Position numbers and translations under genes: made by a program. The notes under the pieces were generated by a model. That model saw nothing but the letters and a program-made list of their open reading frames with translations. It did not search any database and was not told the origin of the DNA. DNA of 64,000 nucleotides from Alistipes megaguti (lineage in GTDB: Bacteria; Bacteroidota; Bacteroidia; Bacteroidales; Rikenellaceae), in assembly GCF_900604385.1 (NCBI RefSeq), contig NZ_LR027382.1, positions 496,001 through 560,000 on the forward strand. The letters run 5' to 3'. Below are positions 52,201 through 61,236 of the stretch, piece after piece; position 1 is the stretch's first letter; every line of letters starts with the position of its first letter.

Positions 52201-52858
52201 CGACGAAAACGGTGCGAAGATCGACTGCTCGGGACAGGTCATTGTCGACGCCGCGAGCGGTGCTCCGGTCCTCACCGGCACGGAGGATCCGCTGCTCGAT
52301 CTGGGCAGCATCTACCCCGACTGGAAGGCCGGCATGACCCATACGTTGTCATACAAGAACCTCAAGCTCTCGCTCACCTTCACCGGACAGTGGGGAGGCA
52401 ACGCCTACTCGGTCACCCACTTCGCACTGGCCTACCAGGGCAAACTGAAGAACTCGCTGCCGGGCCGTTACGCCGGTCTGATCCACGAGGGCGTCAACCT
52501 CAACGACGACGGAACCTACCGCCGGAACACGACCATCACCAAGGATATCGTCGACTACTACGGCACCTATGTCTACGCCCGCGAGAATGCCGAAAACAAC
52601 ACCTTCGACACCTCCTTCCTCAAGTTCAAGGAGCTGCGCCTCGAGTACACCCTTCCGAAACGGATCTGCGAGAAGCTGAAGATCGTCCAGAGCGCCTCGC
52701 TGGCCTTCTATGCCACGAACCTCTTCTGTTGGACCAACTTCCCGATCTACGATCCCGAAGCCGGATACATGGTCGGCTCCTCCATCAGCCGGGGTATCGA
52801 GGCCGGCGCCTATCCGTTGACCCGCACCTACGGTCTGAACCTGAAACTGAACTTCTAA
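49271..52858 (+). CDS. susC: SusC/RagA TonB-dependent transporter (locus 2)
   Basis: A 1195-residue transporter with a long N-terminus and signal peptide (cleaved near residue 38, LWAQ). An STN domain (about 40-110), a carboxypeptidase D-like domain (about 125-210), plug and barrel ending in LNF follow. ATG 49271 gives a proper signal peptide; an in-frame ATG 49223 upstream would add 16 residues ahead of it. The leader (49113-49270) holds a C7 run and a small GTCGG/CCGAC hairpin at about 49192-49217. The transporter is only distantly similar to the locus 1 SusC. Confidence 0.93.
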   Translation: MKNKLHSGEVGSKKYPLARIAFLIVFFVFSSTTNLWAQKVTLIFSQTRLERVLDEISRQTHYTFAFSPEVVDVTRNVSIRKTNADLKEILTELFAGTRISYRIADRKIFLADRATMKQEQTWIVSGKISDEQGSPIVGATILLQGTTRGTTSNADGSYRITVRESDRSPVLLFSFIGYDLQQIPVSPTRSIVNVTMRASSTAIQDVVVTALGITRQEQSLGYAVSKVDNEALNTTVSSNWLNSLSGKVAGLNLEGTSSGPGGSLRVTLRGEGSLSHDKNTALFVVDGIPISSDMTASSSASQTFDTDAPIDYGNGASDLNPEDIESVSVLKGPAATALYGSRAANGAIIITTKSGRTTKGIGVSFNSSFTFERAGYWPDFQTEYGAGNGNLTNVIQQRYYNYWTVRAEDAEDGIEAPTRIYSRMGFGPKFEGQMFYQYESRDWETGKYHKLPWQYNDNWYKGLFQTGITYNNSVSVEGSNGNGTSVRLSIRDSRNNWIVPNTGYNSQNISFSVSSKLNRFISFKGKVTYYRKNSDNLPMSGYNPAAPLYTLLWNPTVIGVDSYAREYYNDRIRQMYEAGTEYLLINSSYADNVYMQLYQQLNTLDRDRVYGNVALTLNLHKNLTLDLRSGVDFYNDFRTQQKPWYSNGYKYGYYKEQTVRNYEMNNDFLLTYKRRFGDFDLTASFGGNNMVYNYQNVQLTAKDGLQEYNIYKINNSRSTPLSYVRRSNKSVNSFYGLVNLSWRDMIFLDITGRNDWSSALARGNNSYFYPSVSTSILLDRLLNLGDSAPWINMLKIRGSWANVGNDTSPYSLNHVYSSSNFASAYYLSSTIQNPDIKPENVESFEVGTEVHLFDNIWSFDATYYHSSTTDQIIGVPVDQVTGATSKLINAGEVRNEGVELSTRIVPIRTKDTRWEINLNWSKNWNRLVSLAPGVEVWQMNSNMNVSGNIYINAYPGTELGRLYGRGYKRAPQGAFYVDENGAKIDCSGQVIVDAASGAPVLTGTEDPLLDLGSIYPDWKAGMTHTLSYKNLKLSLTFTGQWGGNAYSVTHFALAYQGKLKNSLPGRYAGLIHEGVNLNDDGTYRRNTTITKDIVDYYGTYVYARENAENNTFDTSFLKFKELRLEYTLPKRICEKLKIVQSASLAFYATNLFCWTNFPIYDPEAGYMVGSSISRGIEAGAYPLTRTYGLNLKLNF

Positions 52859-52869
52859 TACGCTGAACC

Positions 52870-54351
52870 ATGAAAAAAATCAAATATCTCGCCCTGGTCA
52901 TCGCCGCGACGCTGGTTTCCGGTTGCGAACACCTGTTCGACGAATACAACACGGACCCCAACAGCATCGAAATGTGGCAGATCCATCCGGAAGGCATGAT
53001 GGAACAACTGCTCTTCTCGGCAGCCGACGGCCTGATGTACGGCACCTGGCAGCTCAACGGCGAGCTGATGCAGTACACCGTCAACCTGCAGGCCGAGAAC
53101 ATCCATCGCTACATCATCCGCGACGCCTTCGTACAGACACCCTGGAGCTACCTCTCGCGTCAGGCGGCCAATGCCGACCACATGCGGCGTCTGGCCATCC
53201 TGAAGAACGAGCCCAACTGCGAGGCCATCGCCCTGACCATGCGGGCGCTGATGGTTTCGAACCAGACCGACCTGTTCGGCAGCATCCCCTTCAGCGAAGC
53301 CTACAAGGGGCGTGATACGGTAGCCATCACCCAACCCCGCTACGACACGCAACAGGAGATCTATACACAGCTGCTCGAGGATCTCGAACGGGCCAACTCG
53401 CTCTACAACGTCAACAAACCCCTGCAAAGTCCCAACAAGGATCTCCTCTACGGCGGCGACCTGAGCAAATGGCGCAAATTCACCAATTCGCTCCACCTGC
53501 GGCTGCTGATGCGTCTGAGCAACCGCGACGAGGAGATGCAGGTCTCGCAGAAGATGCAGGCGATGCTGAACAATCCGTCGACCTACCCGATCTTCACGGA
53601 CAACAGCGACAACGCCATGTACGTCTACACGAACATCTCGCCCAACATCAACCGCTTCGGCAAATATACCGAGAAGAACTTCTCGTCGAACGTGCGGGTG
53701 ATGGCCGAATACTTCATCAACCTGCTCAACGAACTGGGCGACCCGCGGCTGCCGCTCTACGCCGTGCTGCAGGGCGACACGTGGCAGGGTCTGCCGAGCG
53801 GTTACCCCACCACGGAGACCATCAACAACGGCAGCGCCACCCTCAACAAGGCCATTCTGGGCGACTACACCTCGCCCTACTGCTTCATGCGCTACGACGA
53901 GGTGCTCTTCATCCTGGCCGAAGCCACCTACCGCGGCATGATCAAGGGCGGCGAGATCCAGGCCCAGCGCTACTACGAACAGGGCATCCTCGCCTCGATC
54001 GACTACTGGGACAGCATCAACCCCTCGTCGGTGCACATCAACGAGCTCCAGAAGGAGCAGTACCTCCAGAAGACGACCTACAACAACACCCTGAAGCAGA
54101 TCTTGGAGCAAAAGTACATCGCCCAGTTCTGGTGCGGCTACGAGGCGTGGGCCGACTACCGTCGGACGGGTTATCCGGAGCTGATCATCGGTACGGGCAC
54201 CGACAACAACGGCGTGCTTCCGACCCGTCTGATGTATCCCCAGCGTTCGCAGCAGACCAACAGCGAGCACTATGCCGAAGCGGTCGAGCAGATGGGCGGC
54301 GACAACATGCGCATTCCCGTATGGTGGAGCCTGAAGGCCGTCAACAACTGA
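52870..54351 (+). CDS. susD: SusD/RagB-family lipoprotein (locus 2)
   Basis: A 493-residue SusD-like lipoprotein (lipobox LVSGC, Cys19). The family's C-terminal GYEAWADYRRTGYPEL segment is present. It starts 11 nt after susC and is the surface lid of that transporter. The cognate substrate is unknown; the downstream genes encode no glycosidase. Confidence 0.93.
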   Translation: MKKIKYLALVIAATLVSGCEHLFDEYNTDPNSIEMWQIHPEGMMEQLLFSAADGLMYGTWQLNGELMQYTVNLQAENIHRYIIRDAFVQTPWSYLSRQAANADHMRRLAILKNEPNCEAIALTMRALMVSNQTDLFGSIPFSEAYKGRDTVAITQPRYDTQQEIYTQLLEDLERANSLYNVNKPLQSPNKDLLYGGDLSKWRKFTNSLHLRLLMRLSNRDEEMQVSQKMQAMLNNPSTYPIFTDNSDNAMYVYTNISPNINRFGKYTEKNFSSNVRVMAEYFINLLNELGDPRLPLYAVLQGDTWQGLPSGYPTTETINNGSATLNKAILGDYTSPYCFMRYDEVLFILAEATYRGMIKGGEIQAQRYYEQGILASIDYWDSINPSSVHINELQKEQYLQKTTYNNTLKQILEQKYIAQFWCGYEAWADYRRTGYPELIIGTGTDNNGVLPTRLMYPQRSQQTNSEHYAEAVEQMGGDNMRIPVWWSLKAVNN

Positions 54352-54378
54352 TTCATTCACACGTAATCCGACTATTTC

Positions 54379-56475
54379 ATGAAAACGATACGATTTCATT
54401 CGAATCTTCTGCTGCGCCTGGGGCTGATCTTCGCGCTGGGGCTCTCGGGAAGCGCCTGTTCGCAGGACGAGACGGCAGCGGACGAACCCTACGTACGCTT
54501 CGGCGAAGAGATCCGGGAGATCTCCTACGACCGTGCGGGCGGCGCGCAGGATTTCGAAATGTATACCAACATGGGCGACTGGACCATCGAGACCACCTTC
54601 GCCGAGGATGAGGAGTGGATCGACATCTGGCCCCGCGAAGGCCACAACAGCGGCCGTTTCACCATCACCGTCGGCGAAAATACCGAAGCCTTCGCGCGTT
54701 ACGGCACGGTCAACGTGGTGGTCGGCGGCAAATCCGTCAAATCGTTCACCGTCCGCCAGGCATCGGGCGACGTGATCTTCGCCCTCGGCATGGGCAACAA
54801 CACCCTGAAGGCCTCGGCCCAGGGCAGCGAATTCAACATCGCCCTGCAGACGAACGTCGGCTGGAAGGCCGAAGCCGTCGGTGAAGCCGCCTCGTGGATC
54901 GAGTTCGGCGAGGCCACGGACAGCACCCAGATCGTCAGCGTGAAGCCCAACAGCGGCGCCGAACGAAGCGGCGAGATCCGTTTCTTCGCCCTCGGCACCG
55001 GACTGGAAGAGTTCTACACCAACGTCATCATCAAGCAGTTCGACCAGGAGCACGACCCCTACAACGGAACGCAGCAGACCATTGCCCAGATCAAGCAGCG
55101 CCTCAACAACGGCATCGGACACATCACCGAGAACCTCTGGGTGGAGGCCACCGTGGTCAGCGACCCCTCGCTGCTCAATATCGAAAGCAATCAGATGGTG
55201 GTGCAGGACGAGAGCGGGCAGGGCATTCTGATCGAGTTCGCCAACACGAAGGACAACATCTACAAACTGAACGACAAACTGAAACTCCATCTCTACGAGG
55301 CCGAGTTCGTGCAGGATCCCGTGACGATGGGTTCGAAGCTGGCCGCCTTCACGCCCAATGCCATCTTCGACCAGTCGGCGGGCGAGCCGATCCAGCCGGT
55401 GGAGGTGACAATCGACCGGCTCGACAACTACGAGAACACGCTGGTCAAGCTGCCGAGCGTCGAGTTCTCCGTGCCGCTGGGCACCCTCTACAACAGCCAG
55501 GAGGATCAGTACGACCAGACGTCCGCCGGTTCGGTCAACCTCCAGGCCGAGCCCTACACGGACGGTCACCTGCGCTATGTGCACATCCTGCGCGACGCTA
55601 CCGGAAACTGGACCAAACTGCTGACCCGCAGCTATTTCCTCGAGCGCTACAACCGGATCGTGCCGCAGGGCGCCTGCTCGGTCACGGGCATCGTGATGAA
55701 ATACACGAAGAACAACCTGACGGAGAATACGCTCCGCGTCCGCACGATCGGCGACATCGAGGGTTCCGACGACGAATCGACCCGTCTGACCCGTACGCTC
55801 GTGCAGTTCGGACCCTTCGACTGGAACGCCATCCCGCTGGAGAAGGTGACGCCGGTCGTCGGTTCAGGCGAGATCAAGACCACGGCCTTCAAGGGGCTGC
55901 AGTCAACACAGAGCATCGCTCTTGAGCTCGGCTACAGCCATACGCGCAACATCCCGGGAGTCCTCACCGTCGGAGCGAACGGCAAACAAACCGTCACCCC
56001 GCCCGAAAACGGCCAGGAGAACACCTATCCCTACATCCTCGCCCGTGACTTCTGGAATCACACCGGTTCGTCGATGAACCGCGAAGGCAGCACCGATCCC
56101 GACTACAAGGGCGAGGCCTGGGTCTTCAACGTCACCGACTTTGCCCCCTCGGGCGGCGATCTGTGGCTGACCTTCACGATCGCCAGCAGCTGGTACGGCC
56201 CGCTGGAGATGTGCATCGAATGGGCCGACAACGAAGATGCCCCGCTGAACGAGTATCACCCCATTGAGGAGTTCGTCAGCCCGCTGTGGAACGAAGGCGG
56301 AGCTTTCCATCTGCGGCAGTTTACGGCCAAACTCCCCGACGAACTGAAATCGAAGCGCAGTTTCACCATCCGCTTCCGCGCCACGGAGAACCACCGTGCC
56401 GGAGCCAACGGTCTGGCCATCAATTCGGGCGGCTTCTCGGGAATCAGTTTCTGGGCCCTCACCGAACAAAAATAA
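54379..56475 (+). CDS. BACON and DUF5689 surface lipoprotein
   Basis: A 698-residue lipoprotein (lipobox SGSAC, Cys27). Two BACON-type domains (about 35-135 and 135-225, each with a WIE/WID and a VRQ or IIKQF edge strand) precede a DUF5689 OB-like domain (about 230-470). A C-terminal beta-sandwich follows, resembling domains of choice-of-anchor type (about 480-698). BACON domains are thought to tether proteins at the surface or bind glycoconjugates. DUF5689 often accompanies SusCD pairs with phosphoesterases or nucleases. It lies 27 nt after susD. Confidence 0.8.
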   Translation: MKTIRFHSNLLLRLGLIFALGLSGSACSQDETAADEPYVRFGEEIREISYDRAGGAQDFEMYTNMGDWTIETTFAEDEEWIDIWPREGHNSGRFTITVGENTEAFARYGTVNVVVGGKSVKSFTVRQASGDVIFALGMGNNTLKASAQGSEFNIALQTNVGWKAEAVGEAASWIEFGEATDSTQIVSVKPNSGAERSGEIRFFALGTGLEEFYTNVIIKQFDQEHDPYNGTQQTIAQIKQRLNNGIGHITENLWVEATVVSDPSLLNIESNQMVVQDESGQGILIEFANTKDNIYKLNDKLKLHLYEAEFVQDPVTMGSKLAAFTPNAIFDQSAGEPIQPVEVTIDRLDNYENTLVKLPSVEFSVPLGTLYNSQEDQYDQTSAGSVNLQAEPYTDGHLRYVHILRDATGNWTKLLTRSYFLERYNRIVPQGACSVTGIVMKYTKNNLTENTLRVRTIGDIEGSDDESTRLTRTLVQFGPFDWNAIPLEKVTPVVGSGEIKTTAFKGLQSTQSIALELGYSHTRNIPGVLTVGANGKQTVTPPENGQENTYPYILARDFWNHTGSSMNREGSTDPDYKGEAWVFNVTDFAPSGGDLWLTFTIASSWYGPLEMCIEWADNEDAPLNEYHPIEEFVSPLWNEGGAFHLRQFTAKLPDELKSKRSFTIRFRATENHRAGANGLAINSGGFSGISFWALTEQK

Positions 56476-56563
56476 TCCACCACTCTCCTCTCTCCGGAGC
56501 CGCCCGCACAGAGACTCCGGGCGAGGAGGGATTCAACCCGAAAGAACCTAAATGCAAGACGCA

Positions 56564-58516
56564 ATGAAAAAACATACCTTCCATACGCTCTGGCTGTTGA
56601 GCTGCCTGATGCTCTCGCCGTGCGTGTTCTCGTGCCAGAACGACGAAACGGCCGGGGATACCTTCCAACAGGAGAAGCTCGTCACCCACCTCTACGTTCC
56701 GGAGACAACCTTCTATGTCTCGGCCATCGAAACGCTGACCATTCAGGGCAAGGGATTCCAGGCCGGCGACCGTTTCTGCCTGCGCGGCAACGGCTCCGAA
56801 GAGATTCCGCTGGAGACCTCCGCCCTGGAATCCACCTACGTCACGTTTGCTGTTCCGCGGGATCTCGCAACGGGCGAATACACGCTGACGCTGGTGCGCG
56901 GTATCGAGGAACAGGCGCTGGGCATTCTGAAATTCCGCCAAAGCATCGACCTGAACGTTCCGGACAAACCCGGCATGACGATCCGCGGAGCCGTCTTCTG
57001 CGGCGAAAAGGCCATACAGGGGGCCGTAGTCTCGGACGGCGTCGAGGTGACCACCACCGACGAGAGCGGCTACTACTGGCTTCCGTCGGAGAAGTACCAC
57101 GGCTACGTCTTCGTCACGATCCCCTCGGGGTATCTGCCGCTGGCCGAAGGCTCTCTTCCGCAATTCTGGCAGCCGCTCACGGGGTCGCTGCTCGAACACG
57201 AACAGCACAACTTCGAACTCGTCGAAACCGACAACGACAACTTCACCCTCTTCGTCACCACGGACATCCATCTGGCCAACCGCAACAGCGACCTGACGCA
57301 ATACAATTCGATTGTCGTGCCCGATCTGCTCGCCTCGATGGAGGCGTGCGGCACACGGCCTTTCTACACGATGGTGCTGGGCGACATGTCGTGGGACCAG
57401 TTCTGGTATGCCAACAAGTTCAACCTCGAGAACTACATCACCACGCTCAACGAAGCCGAACTCCCCTCGCTGTTCTTCCACCTGCCGGGCAACCACGACA
57501 ACGACCCCTACTGTCCCGATGACTTCAAGGCCGAAGCCGCCTACAAGGAGCTGCTGGGCCCGACCTACTACTCGTTCAACCTCGGAAAGGTCCACTGCAT
57601 CGCGCTGGACAACAACGTCTACATCAACAACGGCGGCGCAGAAGGGGTGTCCGGCGACCGGACGTTCCGCAGCTATCTCACGCAGATACAGCTCGACTGG
57701 CTGCGCAAGGATCTGGCGCTGGTCGACAAACAGACCCCGATTCTGGTGGGGCTCCACTGCCCGATCTTCGGATTCAACAGCGACCTGGAGGTGACCAACG
57801 CCATGTATGCCGAGAGCGACCGGACGAATCTGCTCAACTGCTTCGAGGGCTTCACCGACGTCCACTTCCTCACGGGGCACACCCACTACAACCACAACAC
57901 GGTCTACTCCCCCTCGATCATGGAGCACAACACGGCGGCAGCCTGCTCGACGTGGTGGTGGACGGGCAAATACGGCAACGGCCAGGTCTGCCGGGACGGT
58001 TCGCCGGGCGGCTACAGCATCTTCGAGATCGACGGTACGAAGATCAAATGGCGCTACAAGGGTTTCGGACTCGATGCCGACCGGCAGTTCCTCACCTACG
58101 ACATGAATCAGGTAAAACGCCACTTCAGCATCAACCAGATGGCCGTGAACTTCCTGAAGGTCTACCCCTCGCGCGACGACTACCGGGACGTGGGCGAGAA
58201 TATCGTCTACATCAACGTCTGGAACTGGGATGCCGACTGGGAGATCAAGGTCAACGACGGAACACGGGATCTGCCCGTCGATCAGATCTACCAGCGGGAT
58301 CCGCTCCATACGATCAGTTACGACGTGCCGCGCGTCTCCGAGGCGGGCGAGTATACGCAGTCCTTCGCCTCGACGCCGCTCATCCACCTCTTCTCGGTTC
58401 AGGCGCCCGACGCCAACACCACGCTGACGATCACCGTCACCGACCGTTTCGGCAACGTCTACAAGGAGGTAATGTCCCGTCCGAAGAGTTTCTCGACCAA
58501 CAGCTACAACCAGTAA
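56564..58516 (+). CDS. Calcineurin-like metallophosphoesterase lipoprotein
   Basis: A 650-residue protein. After a lipoprotein signal (SPCVFSC), an N-terminal region with IPT/carboxypeptidase-like folds (about 30-215) precedes the metallophosphoesterase domain (about 220-490). All metal motifs are present: DIH in TTDIHLAN, GD in VLGDMSW, GNHD, H in GLHCP, and GHTH. A C-terminal beta domain (about 500-650) matches the MetallophosC type. It hydrolyses a phospho-mono- or diester outside the cell. ATG 56564 is preferred over 56552 as it gives the better signal peptide. Confidence 0.9.
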   Translation: MKKHTFHTLWLLSCLMLSPCVFSCQNDETAGDTFQQEKLVTHLYVPETTFYVSAIETLTIQGKGFQAGDRFCLRGNGSEEIPLETSALESTYVTFAVPRDLATGEYTLTLVRGIEEQALGILKFRQSIDLNVPDKPGMTIRGAVFCGEKAIQGAVVSDGVEVTTTDESGYYWLPSEKYHGYVFVTIPSGYLPLAEGSLPQFWQPLTGSLLEHEQHNFELVETDNDNFTLFVTTDIHLANRNSDLTQYNSIVVPDLLASMEACGTRPFYTMVLGDMSWDQFWYANKFNLENYITTLNEAELPSLFFHLPGNHDNDPYCPDDFKAEAAYKELLGPTYYSFNLGKVHCIALDNNVYINNGGAEGVSGDRTFRSYLTQIQLDWLRKDLALVDKQTPILVGLHCPIFGFNSDLEVTNAMYAESDRTNLLNCFEGFTDVHFLTGHTHYNHNTVYSPSIMEHNTAAACSTWWWTGKYGNGQVCRDGSPGGYSIFEIDGTKIKWRYKGFGLDADRQFLTYDMNQVKRHFSINQMAVNFLKVYPSRDDYRDVGENIVYINVWNWDADWEIKVNDGTRDLPVDQIYQRDPLHTISYDVPRVSEAGEYTQSFASTPLIHLFSVQAPDANTTLTITVTDRFGNVYKEVMSRPKSFSTNSYNQ

Positions 58517-58537
58517 TCGAATCCAAAACAGACCAAC

Positions 58538-59938
58538 ATGAAAACGTTCAGCACATATCTGTATGTCCTGCTGTGGTTCGTCGGAGCGTCCGCGGCCACG
58601 GCCTGCAGCGACGAACCCGAACCCCGTCAGGACTTCGTGGAGACCGGACTGCAGGAGCTCGACATCAACAAGCGCGGACTCGATGCCGAAGGCGAAACTC
58701 CGGTCATCGACGTCCGTTCGAACACCTACTGGATGATCCGCACGCAGACACCGGCCGAGTGGCTCAACTTCTCCCCGACGGCCGGATCGGGCGATGTGGA
58801 GGTGGTCGTCGAGGCGGCCCCGAACAACGGGGCCGAACGTACGGCCGTCCTCGTTTTCGAAACCCGGCAGGGCGAAATGAAACGATTCACCGTCCGGCAG
58901 TCCGGTGCGGAGAGTCGGGTCACCTTCTACGAAGGCCGTTTCGGCGACGGAGCCTCGCAGCTCTCCATCAACCGGTTCGAGGCGTGGGAGAATCGGGGCA
59001 TCGGCAGCCTGCGCTGCCAGTACTGGGGTACGGATGCCCTGGTCGACAGCAGTTCACCCTCGACGGGCTACGACGGAGCTTCGGGCGGCAACAACATTAC
59101 CTTCGGGAGTGACGATGCCGACTTCATGCTCGGAGGCATCGATCTGAAGGGCGATATCAACTTCCGTCTTTCGTTCGCCAGCATGACCTCCGATGCGGCG
59201 TTCGATCCCGCCGCCCTGCAGCTCTTCATCAGCAAAGACCGCCAGAACTGGACCCAGCTCACCTATACGCGTTCAACGGCCGCCGCCTGGGAGCGGAGCG
59301 AACTTCCGTTCTACCTTCCCGAAGGGGTTTCGCAGCTCTACGTGCGTTTCCACGGCGCCAATGCCCGCAACTACCGGATCGACGACATCGAACTGGCCGA
59401 AGGCGACGGCAGCGGTCAGACCATCACCTTCGTCGAGGATATCGTCGAGTACGAGACCTATACGATCTTCGACGAGACCTTCGACTGGTGCGTCGGCAAG
59501 GCGGGCGAGGACAACAGTACGCTGCCCGGATCCGACAACGGAGGCCCCACCTACCAGAACGGCTGGTCGGGAACGCGCGTCTACCAGCATCCGGGCTTCG
59601 CCAAGATCAGCACGTCGAGCAGCCGCGGCTGGCTCACCAGCCCCGCCATGACGGCCATCGGCGAGAAACGGGTGACGGTCACGCTGAGCTTCAATGTCGG
59701 CATCATGAACACCGACCTCGGCCGCTTCATGATCAAGGTCCACAACAGCGGCACGATCGACGGAGAGTCGGAGGTCGAATACGAACTCACGTCGAGCAAC
59801 AAATGGGAGAGCATGACGCTCTACATCGTTGGCGCGACCAAGGAGACCCAGATCGAATTCACGGGTATCCAGGACAAGCTGAACCGTTTCTTCATCGACA
59901 ACGTGAAGGCAACCTTCGTGGACATCAAGGAGGAGTAA
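58538..59938 (+). CDS. BACON-domain surface lipoprotein
   Basis: A 466-residue lipoprotein (ATAC, Cys23). One BACON domain (about 30-125, ending FTVRQSGAE) is followed by two beta-sandwich domains resembling choice-of-anchor J/cleaved-adhesin folds (about 128-285 and 300-466). It probably binds substrate or host surface. It is the last gene of locus 2; a strong terminator follows 21 nt downstream. Confidence 0.75.
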   Translation: MKTFSTYLYVLLWFVGASAATACSDEPEPRQDFVETGLQELDINKRGLDAEGETPVIDVRSNTYWMIRTQTPAEWLNFSPTAGSGDVEVVVEAAPNNGAERTAVLVFETRQGEMKRFTVRQSGAESRVTFYEGRFGDGASQLSINRFEAWENRGIGSLRCQYWGTDALVDSSSPSTGYDGASGGNNITFGSDDADFMLGGIDLKGDINFRLSFASMTSDAAFDPAALQLFISKDRQNWTQLTYTRSTAAAWERSELPFYLPEGVSQLYVRFHGANARNYRIDDIELAEGDGSGQTITFVEDIVEYETYTIFDETFDWCVGKAGEDNSTLPGSDNGGPTYQNGWSGTRVYQHPGFAKISTSSSRGWLTSPAMTAIGEKRVTVTLSFNVGIMNTDLGRFMIKVHNSGTIDGESEVEYELTSSNKWESMTLYIVGATKETQIEFTGIQDKLNRFFIDNVKATFVDIKEE

Positions 59939-59959
59939 CGCCCCTCCGGTCGGAGCCAC

Positions 59960-59992
59960 GCCCCTGCCGTCTTTTGCGGCAGGGGCTCTTTT
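59960..59992 (+). terminator. Intrinsic terminator of locus 2
   Basis: GCCCCTGCCG (59960-59969) pairs perfectly with CGGCAGGGGC (59977-59986), followed by TCTTTTT. Confidence 0.92.
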
Positions 59993-60018
59993 TGGAAGCC
60001 CGTTTCCACCGCCGGAAT

Positions 60019-60049
60019 TTGCCCGAACGGTGAAAAATCCGCATCTTTG
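60019..60049 (+). promoter_or_regulatory. Promoter of the nucleoid-associated protein gene
   Basis: TTG (60019-60021) and CATCTTTG (60042-60049) are 20 nt apart; one mismatch to TAnnTTTG. ATG 60073 follows 23 nt later. Confidence 0.6.
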
Positions 60050-60072
60050 CACGTCGCAAAATTCCGAAAAAC

Positions 60073-61113
60073 ATGCTCTACACCGAAGATACCCGCATCG
60101 AAGCACTGGCCGTACACGTAGTCGGCAACCAGTCGAAGGACGAACCGCTGCTCGTCTCGCCCGGTCTCTCGCCCCAAACCTCGGACGAGGAACTCATGCG
60201 CACGCTGACCTCCTATTTCCTCGACGGTTTCAAGGAGGAGATCCTCTACAACCTCCATCACGAAAGCGATCTGTCGTGCAACGAGGTCTGGAACTTCGTC
60301 GGGCGGATCTTCGACGACCCCTCGACCCTCTACGAAAACTCGGTGAATCTGGCCCGCCACCTCTACGCCTGCGGCACGCTGCCCCAGATCAAGGGCGGCG
60401 AGTTCTATGTCGTCTGCTTCCGTAACTGCCGCGGTGCCGGTGAAACGGTCGATGCCGTCGGGCTCTTCAAGTCCGAGACGCGCGACACCTACCTCGACGC
60501 CCATCCCGAAGAGCAGGGAGTACGCCTTGCAACCCACCAGGGTATCGACATCAAACACCTCGACAAGGGAGCCGTGATCTTCAACCTCGATCGCGACGAG
60601 GGCTTCGTCGTGCAGATCGTCGACAACACCAACCGCACCGAAGCCCGCTACTGGATCGACAACTTTCTCCACGTGCGCGAGCGCCAGGACAGCTACCACC
60701 AGACGCACAATGCCCTGGCCATGTGCAAGAAATACGTCACGAAGCATCTGGCCCGGGAGTTCGACGTCTCGAAGGCCGACCAGGCCGAACTGCTCAACGA
60801 GACGATGAACTACTTCCGCGAGCAGGACAACTTCTCGATGTCGGACTTCTCCGAACGGGTGATCCGCCAGCCGGAGGTGGCCGAGAGTTTCGCCCGCTTC
60901 AAGCAGGCCTACGAAGAGGAGCGCGACATCCGCATCGAGGATGAATTCGGCATCTCGGATGCGGCGGTCAAGCGGCAGGCCCGGGCCTACAAGAGCGTGA
61001 TCAAACTCGACCGCAACTTCCACATCTACATCCACGGCAACCGCGACCTGATCGAGCAGGGTCAGGACGAAAAGGGCAAATACTACAAGGTCTACTACCA
61101 GGAGGAGGAGTAA
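60073..61113 (+). CDS. Nucleoid-associated protein (NdpA/YejK, NA37 family)
   Basis: A 346-residue protein of the 37-kDa nucleoid-associated family. It is mixed alpha/beta with conserved FYVVCFRNCRGAG, KGAVIFNLDRDEGFVVQIVDNTNRTEARYW and the C-terminal DRNFHIYIHGNRDLIEQGQDEKGKYYKVYYQEE. Family members bind DNA and are found on bacterial nucleoids; their exact role is unclear. The gene stands alone with its own promoter. Confidence 0.88.
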   Translation: MLYTEDTRIEALAVHVVGNQSKDEPLLVSPGLSPQTSDEELMRTLTSYFLDGFKEEILYNLHHESDLSCNEVWNFVGRIFDDPSTLYENSVNLARHLYACGTLPQIKGGEFYVVCFRNCRGAGETVDAVGLFKSETRDTYLDAHPEEQGVRLATHQGIDIKHLDKGAVIFNLDRDEGFVVQIVDNTNRTEARYWIDNFLHVRERQDSYHQTHNALAMCKKYVTKHLAREFDVSKADQAELLNETMNYFREQDNFSMSDFSERVIRQPEVAESFARFKQAYEEERDIRIEDEFGISDAAVKRQARAYKSVIKLDRNFHIYIHGNRDLIEQGQDEKGKYYKVYYQEEE

Positions 61114-61172
61114 CCGCCGCCACAGACATCCGGACCGGAATCCGTCCCGACGGACCGCCGGCCGCCGCCCCG

Positions 61173-61228
61173 CAACCGACAACCGACAACCGACAACCGA
61201 CAACCGACAACCGACAACCGACAACCGA
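61173..61228. repeat. Tandem heptamer repeat (CAACCGA)8
   Basis: Eight perfect copies of CAACCGA, 56 nt, end 8 nt before the yjbQ start codon and start about 60 nt after the preceding stop. Copy-number change by slippage would alter the leader length by multiples of 7. Confidence 0.92.
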
Positions 61229-61236
61229 CCATACCC

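Noticed and set aside
61173..61228. CRISPR-like array
   Set aside because: The units are contiguous 7-mers with no spacers; it is a simple tandem repeat. No other CRISPR-like pattern was seen.
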